The notes beneath the pieces were generated by a model. The model ran no database searches. It saw only the letters and a program-made list of their open reading frames with translations, and was not told where the DNA came from. From NCBI GenBank assembly GCA_944323075.1, contig CALURC010000008.1, positions 1-64,000 on the forward strand: DNA of 64,000 bases, in the 5' to 3' direction. Of the stretch, positions 53,300 to 61,472 are shown piece after piece. Source of the stretch: an uncultured Alistipes sp. Lineage in GTDB: Bacteria > Bacteroidota > Bacteroidia > Bacteroidales > Rikenellaceae. Position 1 is the first letter of the stretch. Each line of letters begins with the position of its first letter. The position numbers and the translations under genes were made by a program.

Positions 53300-54481
53300 G
53301 TGGAATATTTGAATCTATTATACAACGATCTGATAGAGTTAGGGATAGCACATCCCTATCTGGCTTTAGGACTTAATACGATCCTGATCGCACTCTTTTT
53401 CATTCAGCTCTATTATTATTTGTCCGTATACGGTTCTATCCCCCATTTCCGCAACAATCGTGGAATTCGGAAAGACATGCCGACTCCTCCGATCTCCGTT
53501 ATCATCGTAATTCGTGAGAATTCATATTATTTCATCGAAGAGACTCTTCCCTTACTGCTACAACAACAATACGATGCATTTGAAATTGTTCTTGTTGATT
53601 GCAGTTATGACGATGAAATTGCCGAAATATTAGCTGAAAAGAGGGCCGAATACCCCGAATTGCTACACGTAACCCGATTCAAGCAACAACTGCAACACGA
53701 GCACAGCATCAAATTAGCATTAACCGTGGGAATCAAGGCTGCACGATACGAGCACCTGCTTTTCACAACACCTGACTGCGTTCCTACATCAGACAAATGG
53801 ATAGCATTGATGGCCAAAGGATTTATCAGCGGCGACATCGTCATCGGATACTGCGGTATAGAACAGAAAAAAGGAGGAGCCAACCGGTGGATCCGCTGCA
53901 GCCGATTCATCTCATCAGTTCGCTATCTGGCCTCTGCAGTACGTGGATACACCTACCGCGGAACATTGTACAACATCGGATATACCAAATCTCTCTATTT
54001 CGGGAATAAAGGATTTACCCATTTGAATATGGGTATCGGAGTGGATGATCTATTCATACAAAAAATTGCTACTCCGGACAACGTCAGTGTAATCATGAAT
54101 CCCAATGCTACCGTACGACAATTTCAGTATGGAGGGATCGGTTGGTGGTACGCACTTTGCAAATATTTCGGATACGCTTACCGTTATTACCCGGGAAAGG
54201 CCAAACGGGCCCTCCGATCCGAATTGGTTTTCCGTTTCCTCTTTTTCGGAGCAGTTGCCGGATCGATTATTGTGCTGCCTCTGCTATGGATGGCAATTCC
54301 ATTGTTTTTCCTTTTTATACGGTTACTACTCGTTGAACTGACTCTCCGTAAAATAGGGAAACGACTCGGTGAACACAAATTTTTGGGAACTTACGTCTTA
54401 TACGATATCTGGGCTCCCATCGGTGGACTAATAATCGGCATTGACCGTATGTTTCGTCGCAACAAAGCAATATGGCGCTAG
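53300..54481 (+). CDS. Membrane-bound GT2-family glycosyltransferase
   Basis: A 393-residue protein from the GTG at 53300 (V-EYLNLLYNDL); a TTG at 53255 is also in frame. An N-terminal helix (about 18-42) is followed by a GT-A domain: PPISVIIVIRENS, FEIVLVDCSYDDE and LLFTTPDCVPTSDKWI in the donor-binding region. Two C-terminal helices follow (about 300-345). No DxD motif is plain, TPD being the nearest. It probably adds a sugar to a lipid or envelope glycan. Its last 10 bp overlap the sigma factor gene, so the two are co-translated. Confidence 0.88.
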   Translation: MEYLNLLYNDLIELGIAHPYLALGLNTILIALFFIQLYYYLSVYGSIPHFRNNRGIRKDMPTPPISVIIVIRENSYYFIEETLPLLLQQQYDAFEIVLVDCSYDDEIAEILAEKRAEYPELLHVTRFKQQLQHEHSIKLALTVGIKAARYEHLLFTTPDCVPTSDKWIALMAKGFISGDIVIGYCGIEQKKGGANRWIRCSRFISSVRYLASAVRGYTYRGTLYNIGYTKSLYFGNKGFTHLNMGIGVDDLFIQKIATPDNVSVIMNPNATVRQFQYGGIGWWYALCKYFGYAYRYYPGKAKRALRSELVFRFLFFGAVAGSIIVLPLLWMAIPLFFLFIRLLLVELTLRKIGKRLGEHKFLGTYVLYDIWAPIGGLIIGIDRMFRRNKAIWR

Positions 54482-55047
54482 AAGATTACATCATAGCCTC
54501 CGATCAACAACTGATCGAACGGGTCCTGGATGGAGATTCATCGGCATTCGAGCATCTCTTCAATCGGTATAGGGATTCGATCCATCAGCTTTATCTCCAA
54601 AAAACAGGAGGTAATATCGACGATTCGGACGATCTGCTGCAAGAGACCTTCGTCAAAGTGTATTTGAATCTGCAACGTTACTCAGCCCAATATACCTTCG
54701 GACAATGGATCTACACCATCGCTCGTAATACGTTTATCGATTACGTGCGCCGCAAACGGGATGACACTGTCCCGATCGACAACCTTCGTGAAACCGGAGG
54801 GCTCTCGACATGGAGTGAACTAAATCCGGAAGAACGCATGATCACCCACCAGAATCGAGCCCGTATTGAGGCTTTTCTCGACCGCATGCCACCTCGTTAT
54901 AAAGAGCTGATCGAATTGCGTTTTTTTAAAGAATACTCTTATGAAGAGATAGCCTCACACTTGAATCTTCCGATGGGTACTGTAAAGACCCAGATCCACC
55001 GAGCCAGAGAGCGGCTCTGCAGATATATTTTAAATGATAACGAATAG
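54472..55047 (+). CDS. ECF-type RNA polymerase sigma factor
   Basis: A 191-residue sigma-70-family protein. Region 2 covers about 20-95 (AFEHLFNRYRDSIHQLY, DLLQETFVKVYLNLQRY, FGQWIYTIARNTFIDYVRRKR). Region 4 is at about 130-185 (MPPRYKELIELRFFKEYSYEEIA, MGTVKTQIHRARERL). Regions 1.1 and 3 are missing, as in ECF sigmas. The ATG overlaps the GT2 gene by 10 bp. No anti-sigma gene follows, the next feature being a tRNA on the other strand, so control may be by level or by a distant partner. Confidence 0.94.
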   Translation: MALEDYIIASDQQLIERVLDGDSSAFEHLFNRYRDSIHQLYLQKTGGNIDDSDDLLQETFVKVYLNLQRYSAQYTFGQWIYTIARNTFIDYVRRKRDDTVPIDNLRETGGLSTWSELNPEERMITHQNRARIEAFLDRMPPRYKELIELRFFKEYSYEEIASHLNLPMGTVKTQIHRARERLCRYILNDNE

Positions 55048-55149
55048 ACCCTTTGCAAACAGTAGCGTCGATTCTGTTTTCTTACTCTATTGGAGAGTCT
55101 TTCAAAACAGATAACATCAGTTACCCGCATCTCATACTATGAAATAGAA

Positions 55150-55178
55150 AAAGCTTCTGCCTTTCAGGCAAAAGCTTT
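55150..55178 (-). terminator. Terminator of tRNA-Glu
   Basis: On the minus strand AAAGCTTTTGCC-TGAAA-GGCAGAAGCTTT pairs fully, with one G-U, and is followed by TTCTATTT. It lies 10 bp past the tRNA. It may also stop transcription from the sigma gene on the plus strand. Confidence 0.75.
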
Positions 55179-55187
55179 ATGTTCCAG

Positions 55188-55259
55188 TACTGTATAAGGG
55201 AATCGAACCCTTATTTGTAGACTGAGAATCTACCGTCCTAACCGTTAGACGAATACAGC
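55188..55259 (-). tRNA. tRNA-Glu (anticodon CTC)
   Basis: A full 72-nt cloverleaf on the minus strand. The acceptor stem GCTGTAT/ATACAGT has a G1-U72 wobble. The D stem is GTC/GAC, the anticodon stem GTAGA/TCTAC with loop TTCTCAG gives CTC, the variable loop is AAAT, the T stem AAGGG/CCCTT holds loop TTCGATT, and the discriminator is A. CCA is not encoded. CTC reads GAG only, so a TTC isoacceptor is expected elsewhere. It has its own consensus promoter and terminator. Confidence 0.92.
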
Positions 55260-55268
55260 ATCACAGCA

Positions 55269-55299
55269 CAAAGATAGGTAAAAAAAATTGACCTGCAAA
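55269..55299 (-). promoter_or_regulatory. tRNA-Glu promoter
   Basis: Minus-strand TTTG (plus 55296-55299), a 19-bp spacer and TATCTTTG (plus 55269-55276), directly upstream of the tRNA: an exact consensus fit. Confidence 0.85.
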
Positions 55300-55328
55300 T
55301 TTTTTTGTAAAAGGTTCGATTTAAAAAA

Positions 55329-55365
55329 TTCGGACCGGAGGAAACGTACAATCCTCCGGTCCGAA
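55329..55365 (-). terminator. Terminator of the lipoprotein cluster
   Basis: TTCGGACCGGAGGA, a 9-nt loop and its exact complement give a 14-bp GC-rich stem followed on the minus strand by a T run. It ends the 55391 gene. Confidence 0.9.
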
Positions 55366-55390
55366 AAAATATCGATTTTTGAACTATCTG

Positions 55391-57694
55391 TTACCAGTTG
55401 ATTTTAGCCCAACGGGTATTCCATACACCCCAAGTTCCTATACCATATGCATAGGCAATATATTGTTGCTGATCAGGACGAATATGACCTTGACGGTCTC
55501 CACTCCATCCGCAATTATGGCAACCGGGCATAATATTATCCCGTATTTCGGCAATCTTTTCAAATTTCAATCCGTCATCCGACTGCCACAGCACGATATA
55601 CCCATTGGCTGTCATACGCGATGCCGTATTGATAGCTTGAAATTTACCGATATCATCACGGTATTTTACATCAGAGTGATCAGCACCCTCAATACCACCT
55701 TTATCGATAGCTGTTCCATGATGAACCAGACTACCGGGCCAATTAGGATCATTCGTACTTGCCGTAGCCACCCGGGTAGTCACAGAACCGTCATTCCATG
55801 AGTAATAGAAATAGATGGTCTCATCTAATATAACAATAGAAGGTTCCCCTGCACCGAATTGTGTAGGTGTTCCATCAAACACAACAATTGGTTCAGGATT
55901 TCCACCCCATCCATTACCGTTCCATTTTTCCCACGGACCGTCCGGATTATGACTTCGTGCTACATATGCATAATTTTCCGTCATTCCCGGATTCTCGGTC
56001 GACGTATAGCCAATATAATAATACCCATTCCAATAGGCAGCCCCGGGATCACAAACAGAAAAATGATCCGATGAAAATTCTGTGGGCAAAAGTGTCATGA
56101 TCTCTTCAGACCAGGTACGTCCGCCATCGGTCGAATGCTGATATGAAGCCTGATCCCAGAAAATTTCACCAGTCGTCTTTTCTTCCATCCATTGAGCTTT
56201 CCAGTTACCGTTAATCGGAGTTCCATCTCGATAACTGACTACTCCATTGACATTTCCTTCTGCCAGCCATACGCCTGATTGCTGTGTTTTCCCATCGGAC
56301 AACACCCACAAATAGGTTCCTGCCGGGAATTTATCCTCCTTACTCAACGTTAAATTGGCTCCATCCTCATACTCATCGAATCGATCTGTCGCGATAGGCT
56401 CTTGGCTTACCACTTCATCATACGTATTTCCATTCCAAGAATATAAACTCAGTGTCAACCCACAAGAACTCCCATTCCAGTTAGGACTAGTTACCGAAAC
56501 ACCCCAAAAGGGAACATCAGCAGTAAATTTTTGAGCTACCGTTTTATCGCCAAAAATCCCTTCTGCTGTCGTTGCCCCATCTTTATTGTATAGATCGTTA
56601 TACTCGCCGTATGCCCCACCTGGCGCAGCAAACCAAGCATCGATCGACCCATCATCATTAATGATAATAGAAGGACCATAGCGATAAGCACCTCCGGAAT
56701 AGATATCCCAGCCGCTATCCTCCAAGGTAAATACGCACACTGAATTTTGAGAGATCACCAGCTCAGCACTTAGGTAATCGCCCTGAACCTGTTCTTTACT
56801 TTTTGCTGTAATTTTTGCCTCTCGCATGCTGTTTTCGCCGTTAGCCAACACTTCGAAATAGAGAGAATCTTCTACCAAAACTTTAGACGATTCAACAGGA
56901 ATAATCCACGATTTGGCGCTTTCTGGTGTGATTTCAATTTCATAATCCACCGTACTTTGCAAAGAGACACCTATAGTTTCACCCTTTGACGCTGCTTTAA
57001 GGCTTTCTTCAGAAAAATAAAGCGCACTAAAAACATCCTGCGAAACTGTTACGGTATCAGCTAAATAACTACCTTGAACCGGCTCCTTACTTTTAGCAGT
57101 AATTTTCGCTTCACGCACATCATTTCCGTCATTTTCCGATACTTCGAAGTAAAGCGAATCTTCCACTAAACCTTTCGTTGACTCGACAGGTTTGATCCAC
57201 GATTGCGCATTTTCTGGAATAATTTCAATTTCATACTCTACTGTACTTTGCAAAGCCAAAGCAATAATTTCCCCTTCCGATGCAGGTTTTATACTTTTTT
57301 GAGAAAAAGCTAGCAGATGATCTGCAGTCCATGTCACTTCAATATCTTCCGATACGGACGACTGATCCGATGACGCGACAATCGTAATAACAGCTGCCAA
57401 GTGATCATACGGGGAAGCATTTTCATCTGTTGTTATCGTAATTCGATGAGTACCTTTCTCCCCCTGCGTCGGTGAAATACGGCACCATGAAGAAGCCGTG
57501 CCATCCGAATCCTTTACCGACACTGTCCATGAAACATTTGTTGTAAAAGTAAACGTTCCTGTTCCTGTAATCGGTAGTGTAACTTGCGATTGCCCTCCAA
57601 TCTCTATCTCTGGAACTATTTCAGGCTCTTCATTTGTCTTATCGCACGAATACACGCACAACAACAAAAAAGATAAAAACAATAATTTTTTCAT
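55391..57694 (-). CDS. Surface lipoprotein: three Ig/BACON domains, beta-sandwich, propeller (767 aa)
   Basis: A lipobox (LLLCVYSC, Cys17) begins the chain. Domains in order are a BACON-like domain (about 28-125: FTTNVSWTVSV, SPTQGEKGTHRITI), two closely similar Ig/BACON repeats (129-219 and 226-316), a beta-sandwich (about 318-470: LTLSLYSWNGN, FPAGTYLWVL) and a C-terminal propeller-like domain (about 490-767: PWEKWNGNGWGG, FGAGEPSIVI, YFYYSWNDG). The last resembles GH43/GH32-clan or sialidase-type blades, but I see no certain catalytic triad. BACON domains are linkers or mucin/glycan binders in Bacteroidetes. Last of four leftward genes; a terminator precedes it. Confidence 0.85.
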   Translation of the reverse strand: MKKLLFLSFLLLCVYSCDKTNEEPEIVPEIEIGGQSQVTLPITGTGTFTFTTNVSWTVSVKDSDGTASSWCRISPTQGEKGTHRITITTDENASPYDHLAAVITIVASSDQSSVSEDIEVTWTADHLLAFSQKSIKPASEGEIIALALQSTVEYEIEIIPENAQSWIKPVESTKGLVEDSLYFEVSENDGNDVREAKITAKSKEPVQGSYLADTVTVSQDVFSALYFSEESLKAASKGETIGVSLQSTVDYEIEITPESAKSWIIPVESSKVLVEDSLYFEVLANGENSMREAKITAKSKEQVQGDYLSAELVISQNSVCVFTLEDSGWDIYSGGAYRYGPSIIINDDGSIDAWFAAPGGAYGEYNDLYNKDGATTAEGIFGDKTVAQKFTADVPFWGVSVTSPNWNGSSCGLTLSLYSWNGNTYDEVVSQEPIATDRFDEYEDGANLTLSKEDKFPAGTYLWVLSDGKTQQSGVWLAEGNVNGVVSYRDGTPINGNWKAQWMEEKTTGEIFWDQASYQHSTDGGRTWSEEIMTLLPTEFSSDHFSVCDPGAAYWNGYYYIGYTSTENPGMTENYAYVARSHNPDGPWEKWNGNGWGGNPEPIVVFDGTPTQFGAGEPSIVILDETIYFYYSWNDGSVTTRVATASTNDPNWPGSLVHHGTAIDKGGIEGADHSDVKYRDDIGKFQAINTASRMTANGYIVLWQSDDGLKFEKIAEIRDNIMPGCHNCGWSGDRQGHIRPDQQQYIAYAYGIGTWGVWNTRWAKINW

Positions 57695-57717
57695 TTTAAG
57701 TTCTTTTTTTAGGTAAA

Positions 57718-57745
57718 AAAGGGGGAAATAAATATTTCCCCCTTT
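57718..57745 (-). terminator. Terminator inside the lipoprotein cluster
   Basis: AAAGGGGGAAATA-N2-TATTTCCCCCTTT is a perfect 13-bp stem, followed on the minus strand by TTTACC and later T runs. It lies between the 57777 and 55391 genes and should reduce transcription of the latter. Confidence 0.8.
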
Positions 57746-57776
57746 ACTTTAAGGATAATATCTGGACTTCCAAATA

Positions 57777-59735
57777 CTATTCAAGCACTTTGATATACAT
57801 ACCTTTACTTTGCGAATAAGTCAAGAATTGTCCATTACCTTTCACGGTTCCATCACTTGAGACAACATAACGAGGTTTCGCAGCATTCGGATACATATAT
57901 TCAATCACACATTCAGGCTCTTTTGAAGAGAACGAAACTCCGTCAGAAGCCGAAATTGTGTACATCTGGTTATTTTGGATATAAGTAATCACTATTTCAT
58001 CTCTGTCCTCATGATACTTAGCATCTATTGACAGAGAAGAACCTAACGTTTCATCAAAAGTATAACATTTCTGAGCTGAGAACATATTCATAGGCCACAA
58101 ATCATCCGAAGCATCAGCTGTTTGAGTCATCAGATTATAGCCCTGCAAATAATAAACGCGAATAGTCCCTTTATGCTCAACCAATGAAACAGCCGGGGTA
58201 TTCTTCCAAACAGTAGTACTTGTATAAGATCTCCACTCTTCTTTTGTCCCGTTCCACATCTGATACGGTCCATACGGTTTTTCACTACGTGCTATACAAA
58301 TATTCTGATCTCCTGCTTTATCAAATGTAGCATAATAATACTTACTTCCTTTTGTAATAACCATATCAGATGGAGAATAGCTTGCTACCCAATCATCATT
58401 CAATGAGAATATAGTTTTCTGATCGCTCCAAGTCTTACCACCATCTTTTGAAGTTTTATAAGCAGCTCCAGAAATACCACCACGACTCGATCCAATATAA
58501 GAGAACTGCCATTTAGCCACATCATTTGTTTTTCCACCGTTTTTGTAATTGTCATAACCGGCTACCGTAGCATTTGCACTTGCAGGGAAATACCAAACAC
58601 CTGAATGAACTTTATCAGAAGAAAGCTCAACCAAATAGTCACCAGCGGCAAATTTCGAGGAACCGATCAGCTCGATATCATTCTGATTATCATTATATTC
58701 CACAGTATTCTCATACACAGCACCTCCAGCGATAGTTGTACTGTAATCAGTATCCCACATATACAGCTTAACCGTCATAATACCACCATTACCATTTTCA
58801 GTAGGTGTATCATTACTCCACGTACAACCGGCACCATTCGTTAGCTTAAGATTAGACCATGCAGTCGTCATAACCATATGTTGCGCAATAGGTCCATCAT
58901 GCAAATCCCACGGTTGATGTGCACCTGCATTTACGTGTGTTTGAACATCACCATTCTGACTTCCCGTTGTATAAAGATAGAAAGCATCTAAATTTCCTGC
59001 CTCATCCATAACAACAGAAGGTACTGTACATCCTGAATTTAATCCATCTATGATATAATATCCTACATCCTCTCCTCCTGCTTGAGTAATCTCAACCAAT
59101 TGCGAAAGATCGGCGGGATTACCTTCTTCGTCAACTTCCGTAATTTGAACAAAACCAGATCGAGAAGTCAACATTGGTGTCGGCTCCACTTTAATAGATA
59201 CTGTATAATTCTCTAAAGAAGAAGATTTATCTGTTACTACGGAAAGCCACTCTGAATACAAAGTATCAATTGTTACAGAATATGCACGATTTGTTACAAA
59301 TTTAATATCCACGATACCCCCTTCAGCACCAATATTATAAACAGTTGAATCAAAATCTTGCACTGGCAAAGTCGTCTGACTAACAGTCAAGACTTTGGTT
59401 TCAGAACCTGACGTAATCGTTATAGTTGCCACTCGATCATCATATCCACCGTTCTCCAACAAATCAAGTGTTAAATAGTGGTGACCAGCTTTACCGCTTT
59501 GTGGAGTTATTGTCAACCACTCATCAGCTTCAGCAGTAGGAACGGCATAATCTACTACAGCCGTCCAATCGGTAGCAGTAGAAAAACCTATCACTTTGAT
59601 ACCACCTTCTTTAGGAGCATCATATTCAGACAAAGGAACCTTAAAAGTCAAAACCTCTGTTTCTTCCTCTTCATTACATGCCCCAAATACAAGTACAGCA
59701 GCACAGCAGAGCATGGTATAGAAAAATTTCTTCAT
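57777..59735 (-). CDS. Surface lipoprotein: two BACON domains, beta-sandwich, propeller (652 aa)
   Basis: A lipobox (VLVFGAC, Cys20) and an acidic stretch EEEE. BACON 1 is about 30-120 (STATDWTAVVDY, WLTITPQSGKAGHHYLTL) and BACON 2 about 125-220 (TNRAYSVTIDT, SEWLSVVTDKSSS). The beta-sandwich is about 225-400 (MTVKLYMWDTDYSTTIAG, KFAAGDYLVELSSDKVHSGVWYF) and the propeller-like part about 420-652 (ICIARSEKPYGPYQMWNG, DASDDLWPMN). It parallels the 767- and 530-residue neighbours but lacks FGAGEPS, reading TPAVSLVEHKG there. Probably exposed on the surface; function unknown. Confidence 0.85.
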   Translation of the reverse strand: MKKFFYTMLCCAAVLVFGACNEEEETEVLTFKVPLSEYDAPKEGGIKVIGFSTATDWTAVVDYAVPTAEADEWLTITPQSGKAGHHYLTLDLLENGGYDDRVATITITSGSETKVLTVSQTTLPVQDFDSTVYNIGAEGGIVDIKFVTNRAYSVTIDTLYSEWLSVVTDKSSSLENYTVSIKVEPTPMLTSRSGFVQITEVDEEGNPADLSQLVEITQAGGEDVGYYIIDGLNSGCTVPSVVMDEAGNLDAFYLYTTGSQNGDVQTHVNAGAHQPWDLHDGPIAQHMVMTTAWSNLKLTNGAGCTWSNDTPTENGNGGIMTVKLYMWDTDYSTTIAGGAVYENTVEYNDNQNDIELIGSSKFAAGDYLVELSSDKVHSGVWYFPASANATVAGYDNYKNGGKTNDVAKWQFSYIGSSRGGISGAAYKTSKDGGKTWSDQKTIFSLNDDWVASYSPSDMVITKGSKYYYATFDKAGDQNICIARSEKPYGPYQMWNGTKEEWRSYTSTTVWKNTPAVSLVEHKGTIRVYYLQGYNLMTQTADASDDLWPMNMFSAQKCYTFDETLGSSLSIDAKYHEDRDEIVITYIQNNQMYTISASDGVSFSSKEPECVIEYMYPNAAKPRYVVSSDGTVKGNGQFLTYSQSKGMYIKVLE

Positions 59736-59774
59736 AATTGTTTGCTGTTTATAGATTCGATATTATTTAAAAAG

Positions 59775-59819
59775 AGAAGGAAAGTACCCTCGACTAATTC
59801 AAGGGCAACTCCTCCTTCT
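59775..59819 (-). terminator. Weak intergenic hairpin in the lipoprotein cluster
   Basis: On the minus strand an imperfect hairpin (GAAGGA with TCCTTC, inner CCCT with AGGG) is followed by TCTTTTT between the 59825 and 57777 genes. It could attenuate transcription; support is weak. Confidence 0.35.
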
Positions 59820-59824
59820 ATTAT

Positions 59825-61417
59825 TTATTGCGCAAAAGAGAACGAACTCATATACGTTTGCCAGTTAGCTTGCGATTCTCCGAATTGATATAGGATCTTA
59901 TGAGGAGTAGAGGCCTGTATATGACCTTCTTCGTTAACTATGAAGCGAGGATATTTTGCCCGAACTCGAGTATTACTATATATTGTTCCGACATGAGACC
60001 AACCGGAAACGCCATCAGCCGACTGCCAAATTGCAAAATAACTGTTTACCTCGTTGTTGTTTACACTATGAAGAGCGACGAAACTATTCAACTCTTCTGC
60101 ATATACAACAGAGGCTCCATCCATAGCAGTTGTTGCAAATGCACTACGGTCCATTACCAATCCCTTATCCGATAAATTAGCCGGCCAATTTTCATCTGTA
60201 GCATCTGCTGTCATAAGATATGTATTTAGCGCCCCATCTTCAGTCGTACAATAAGTATAGTACAGATAAATTACTCCGTCTTTTATAACTAAGCTAGGTT
60301 CTCCAGCTCCAAAATAAAGTTCTGGCTCGGATATATCAACACTAAACAATGGAGCTGGATCTCCACCCCAATCTGTTCCGTTCCATTTTTCCCAATCTAT
60401 GGCATCCTTCGTCTCTGCTCTTGCAACGAAAATATAGTTATCCGTCTTTTCACTAAAGGTTTCTGAACCTTGATAAGCCATATAATAATAGTTGCCTGCT
60501 TTAACTACAGAGCCACACTTAGCATAATACTTATCCGCCTTATCTGATGTAGGAGCAACTGTTGGATCATCAGGTTGTTCTGTCCATTCAGCATTAATAT
60601 CACTTGATGAAGCAGTGTTATACTTAATCTGTCCAGAAAAGCCTAACTCCGCAGGCGAGGTATACTGAACTGCATGCCGGAAACCTTCATTTCCTGTTGT
60701 TTTTTCACCTCCCTTATACCATACTCTAGCCTTATCACCTCGGCCACCGCCCCAAAATCCAGGCTCATTCTTACTGACACCACTTACGTCTAAACGTTGA
60801 CCATACCAAAGATATTCACCTGCTGGAAACTTAGCATTTCCTGTCGCATCGCCATATCCACTATTAGTTACATTTATTTCCAACCACGTATTATCCGGAT
60901 AAGGAGCAAAATCAACAGTTCCCAGCGGAGTTTCAGCAATTGTAGAATTATAATCTCCAGCCCACTGATATATGGACACAGTCATATAAGCTGGGGCACT
61001 CCATCCCGGACATTCAACAGCCCATCCATAAAACGATTCGTCAAATGGATAATAAATAGCACCAGCATCTGTACCTGATTGTCCCAAACTATATGGTCCT
61101 CCTCCACCATCTCCGCTATCTAACCTCACACGTGCAGGTAAAGAAGCATCCGAAGTACCTCCGGCAGTTGTAAACCATGCAGATAGTGTACCATCTGCAT
61201 TCGCAAATACCGTTCCTGCATAACGGAAATTTCCGTCCGAAGGAGTATAAATAGGTTTCCCGTCTGCATTGATCACAGGAACTCCAGCAGCTATTACTTC
61301 GTCAGGGCGCGCATACTTATCCGAAATAGGTTCCGGATCAGGCATACTTGCACAACTACTCAATACCAGCAGCAATAGCACCGCAAACGATTGTGTAATG
61401 TAAGTAAACTTTTTCAT
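59825..61417 (-). CDS. Surface lipoprotein: beta-sandwich plus propeller, no BACON domain (530 aa)
   Basis: A lipobox (LLLVLSSC, Cys22) is followed at once by the shared domains. The beta-sandwich is about 50-215 (MTVSIYQWAGDYNSTIAE, KFPAGEYLWYG) and the propeller-like domain about 230-530 (IDWEKWNGTDWGGDP, FGAGEPSLVIKDGVIYLYYTY, DENWPANL). It is the shortest of three paralogues and most like the 767-residue protein in the propeller. Followed by a weak hairpin and the 652-residue gene. A carbohydrate-active or carbohydrate-binding role is inferred from fold resemblance only. Confidence 0.85.
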   Translation of the reverse strand: MKKFTYITQSFAVLLLLVLSSCASMPDPEPISDKYARPDEVIAAGVPVINADGKPIYTPSDGNFRYAGTVFANADGTLSAWFTTAGGTSDASLPARVRLDSGDGGGGPYSLGQSGTDAGAIYYPFDESFYGWAVECPGWSAPAYMTVSIYQWAGDYNSTIAETPLGTVDFAPYPDNTWLEINVTNSGYGDATGNAKFPAGEYLWYGQRLDVSGVSKNEPGFWGGGRGDKARVWYKGGEKTTGNEGFRHAVQYTSPAELGFSGQIKYNTASSSDINAEWTEQPDDPTVAPTSDKADKYYAKCGSVVKAGNYYYMAYQGSETFSEKTDNYIFVARAETKDAIDWEKWNGTDWGGDPAPLFSVDISEPELYFGAGEPSLVIKDGVIYLYYTYCTTEDGALNTYLMTADATDENWPANLSDKGLVMDRSAFATTAMDGASVVYAEELNSFVALHSVNNNEVNSYFAIWQSADGVSGWSHVGTIYSNTRVRAKYPRFIVNEEGHIQASTPHKILYQFGESQANWQTYMSSFSFAQ

Positions 61418-61472
61418 AATTAAAACTAGTTAATGAACATTTAAATTTAGTAATTTTTAGTATTTGTTTTCG

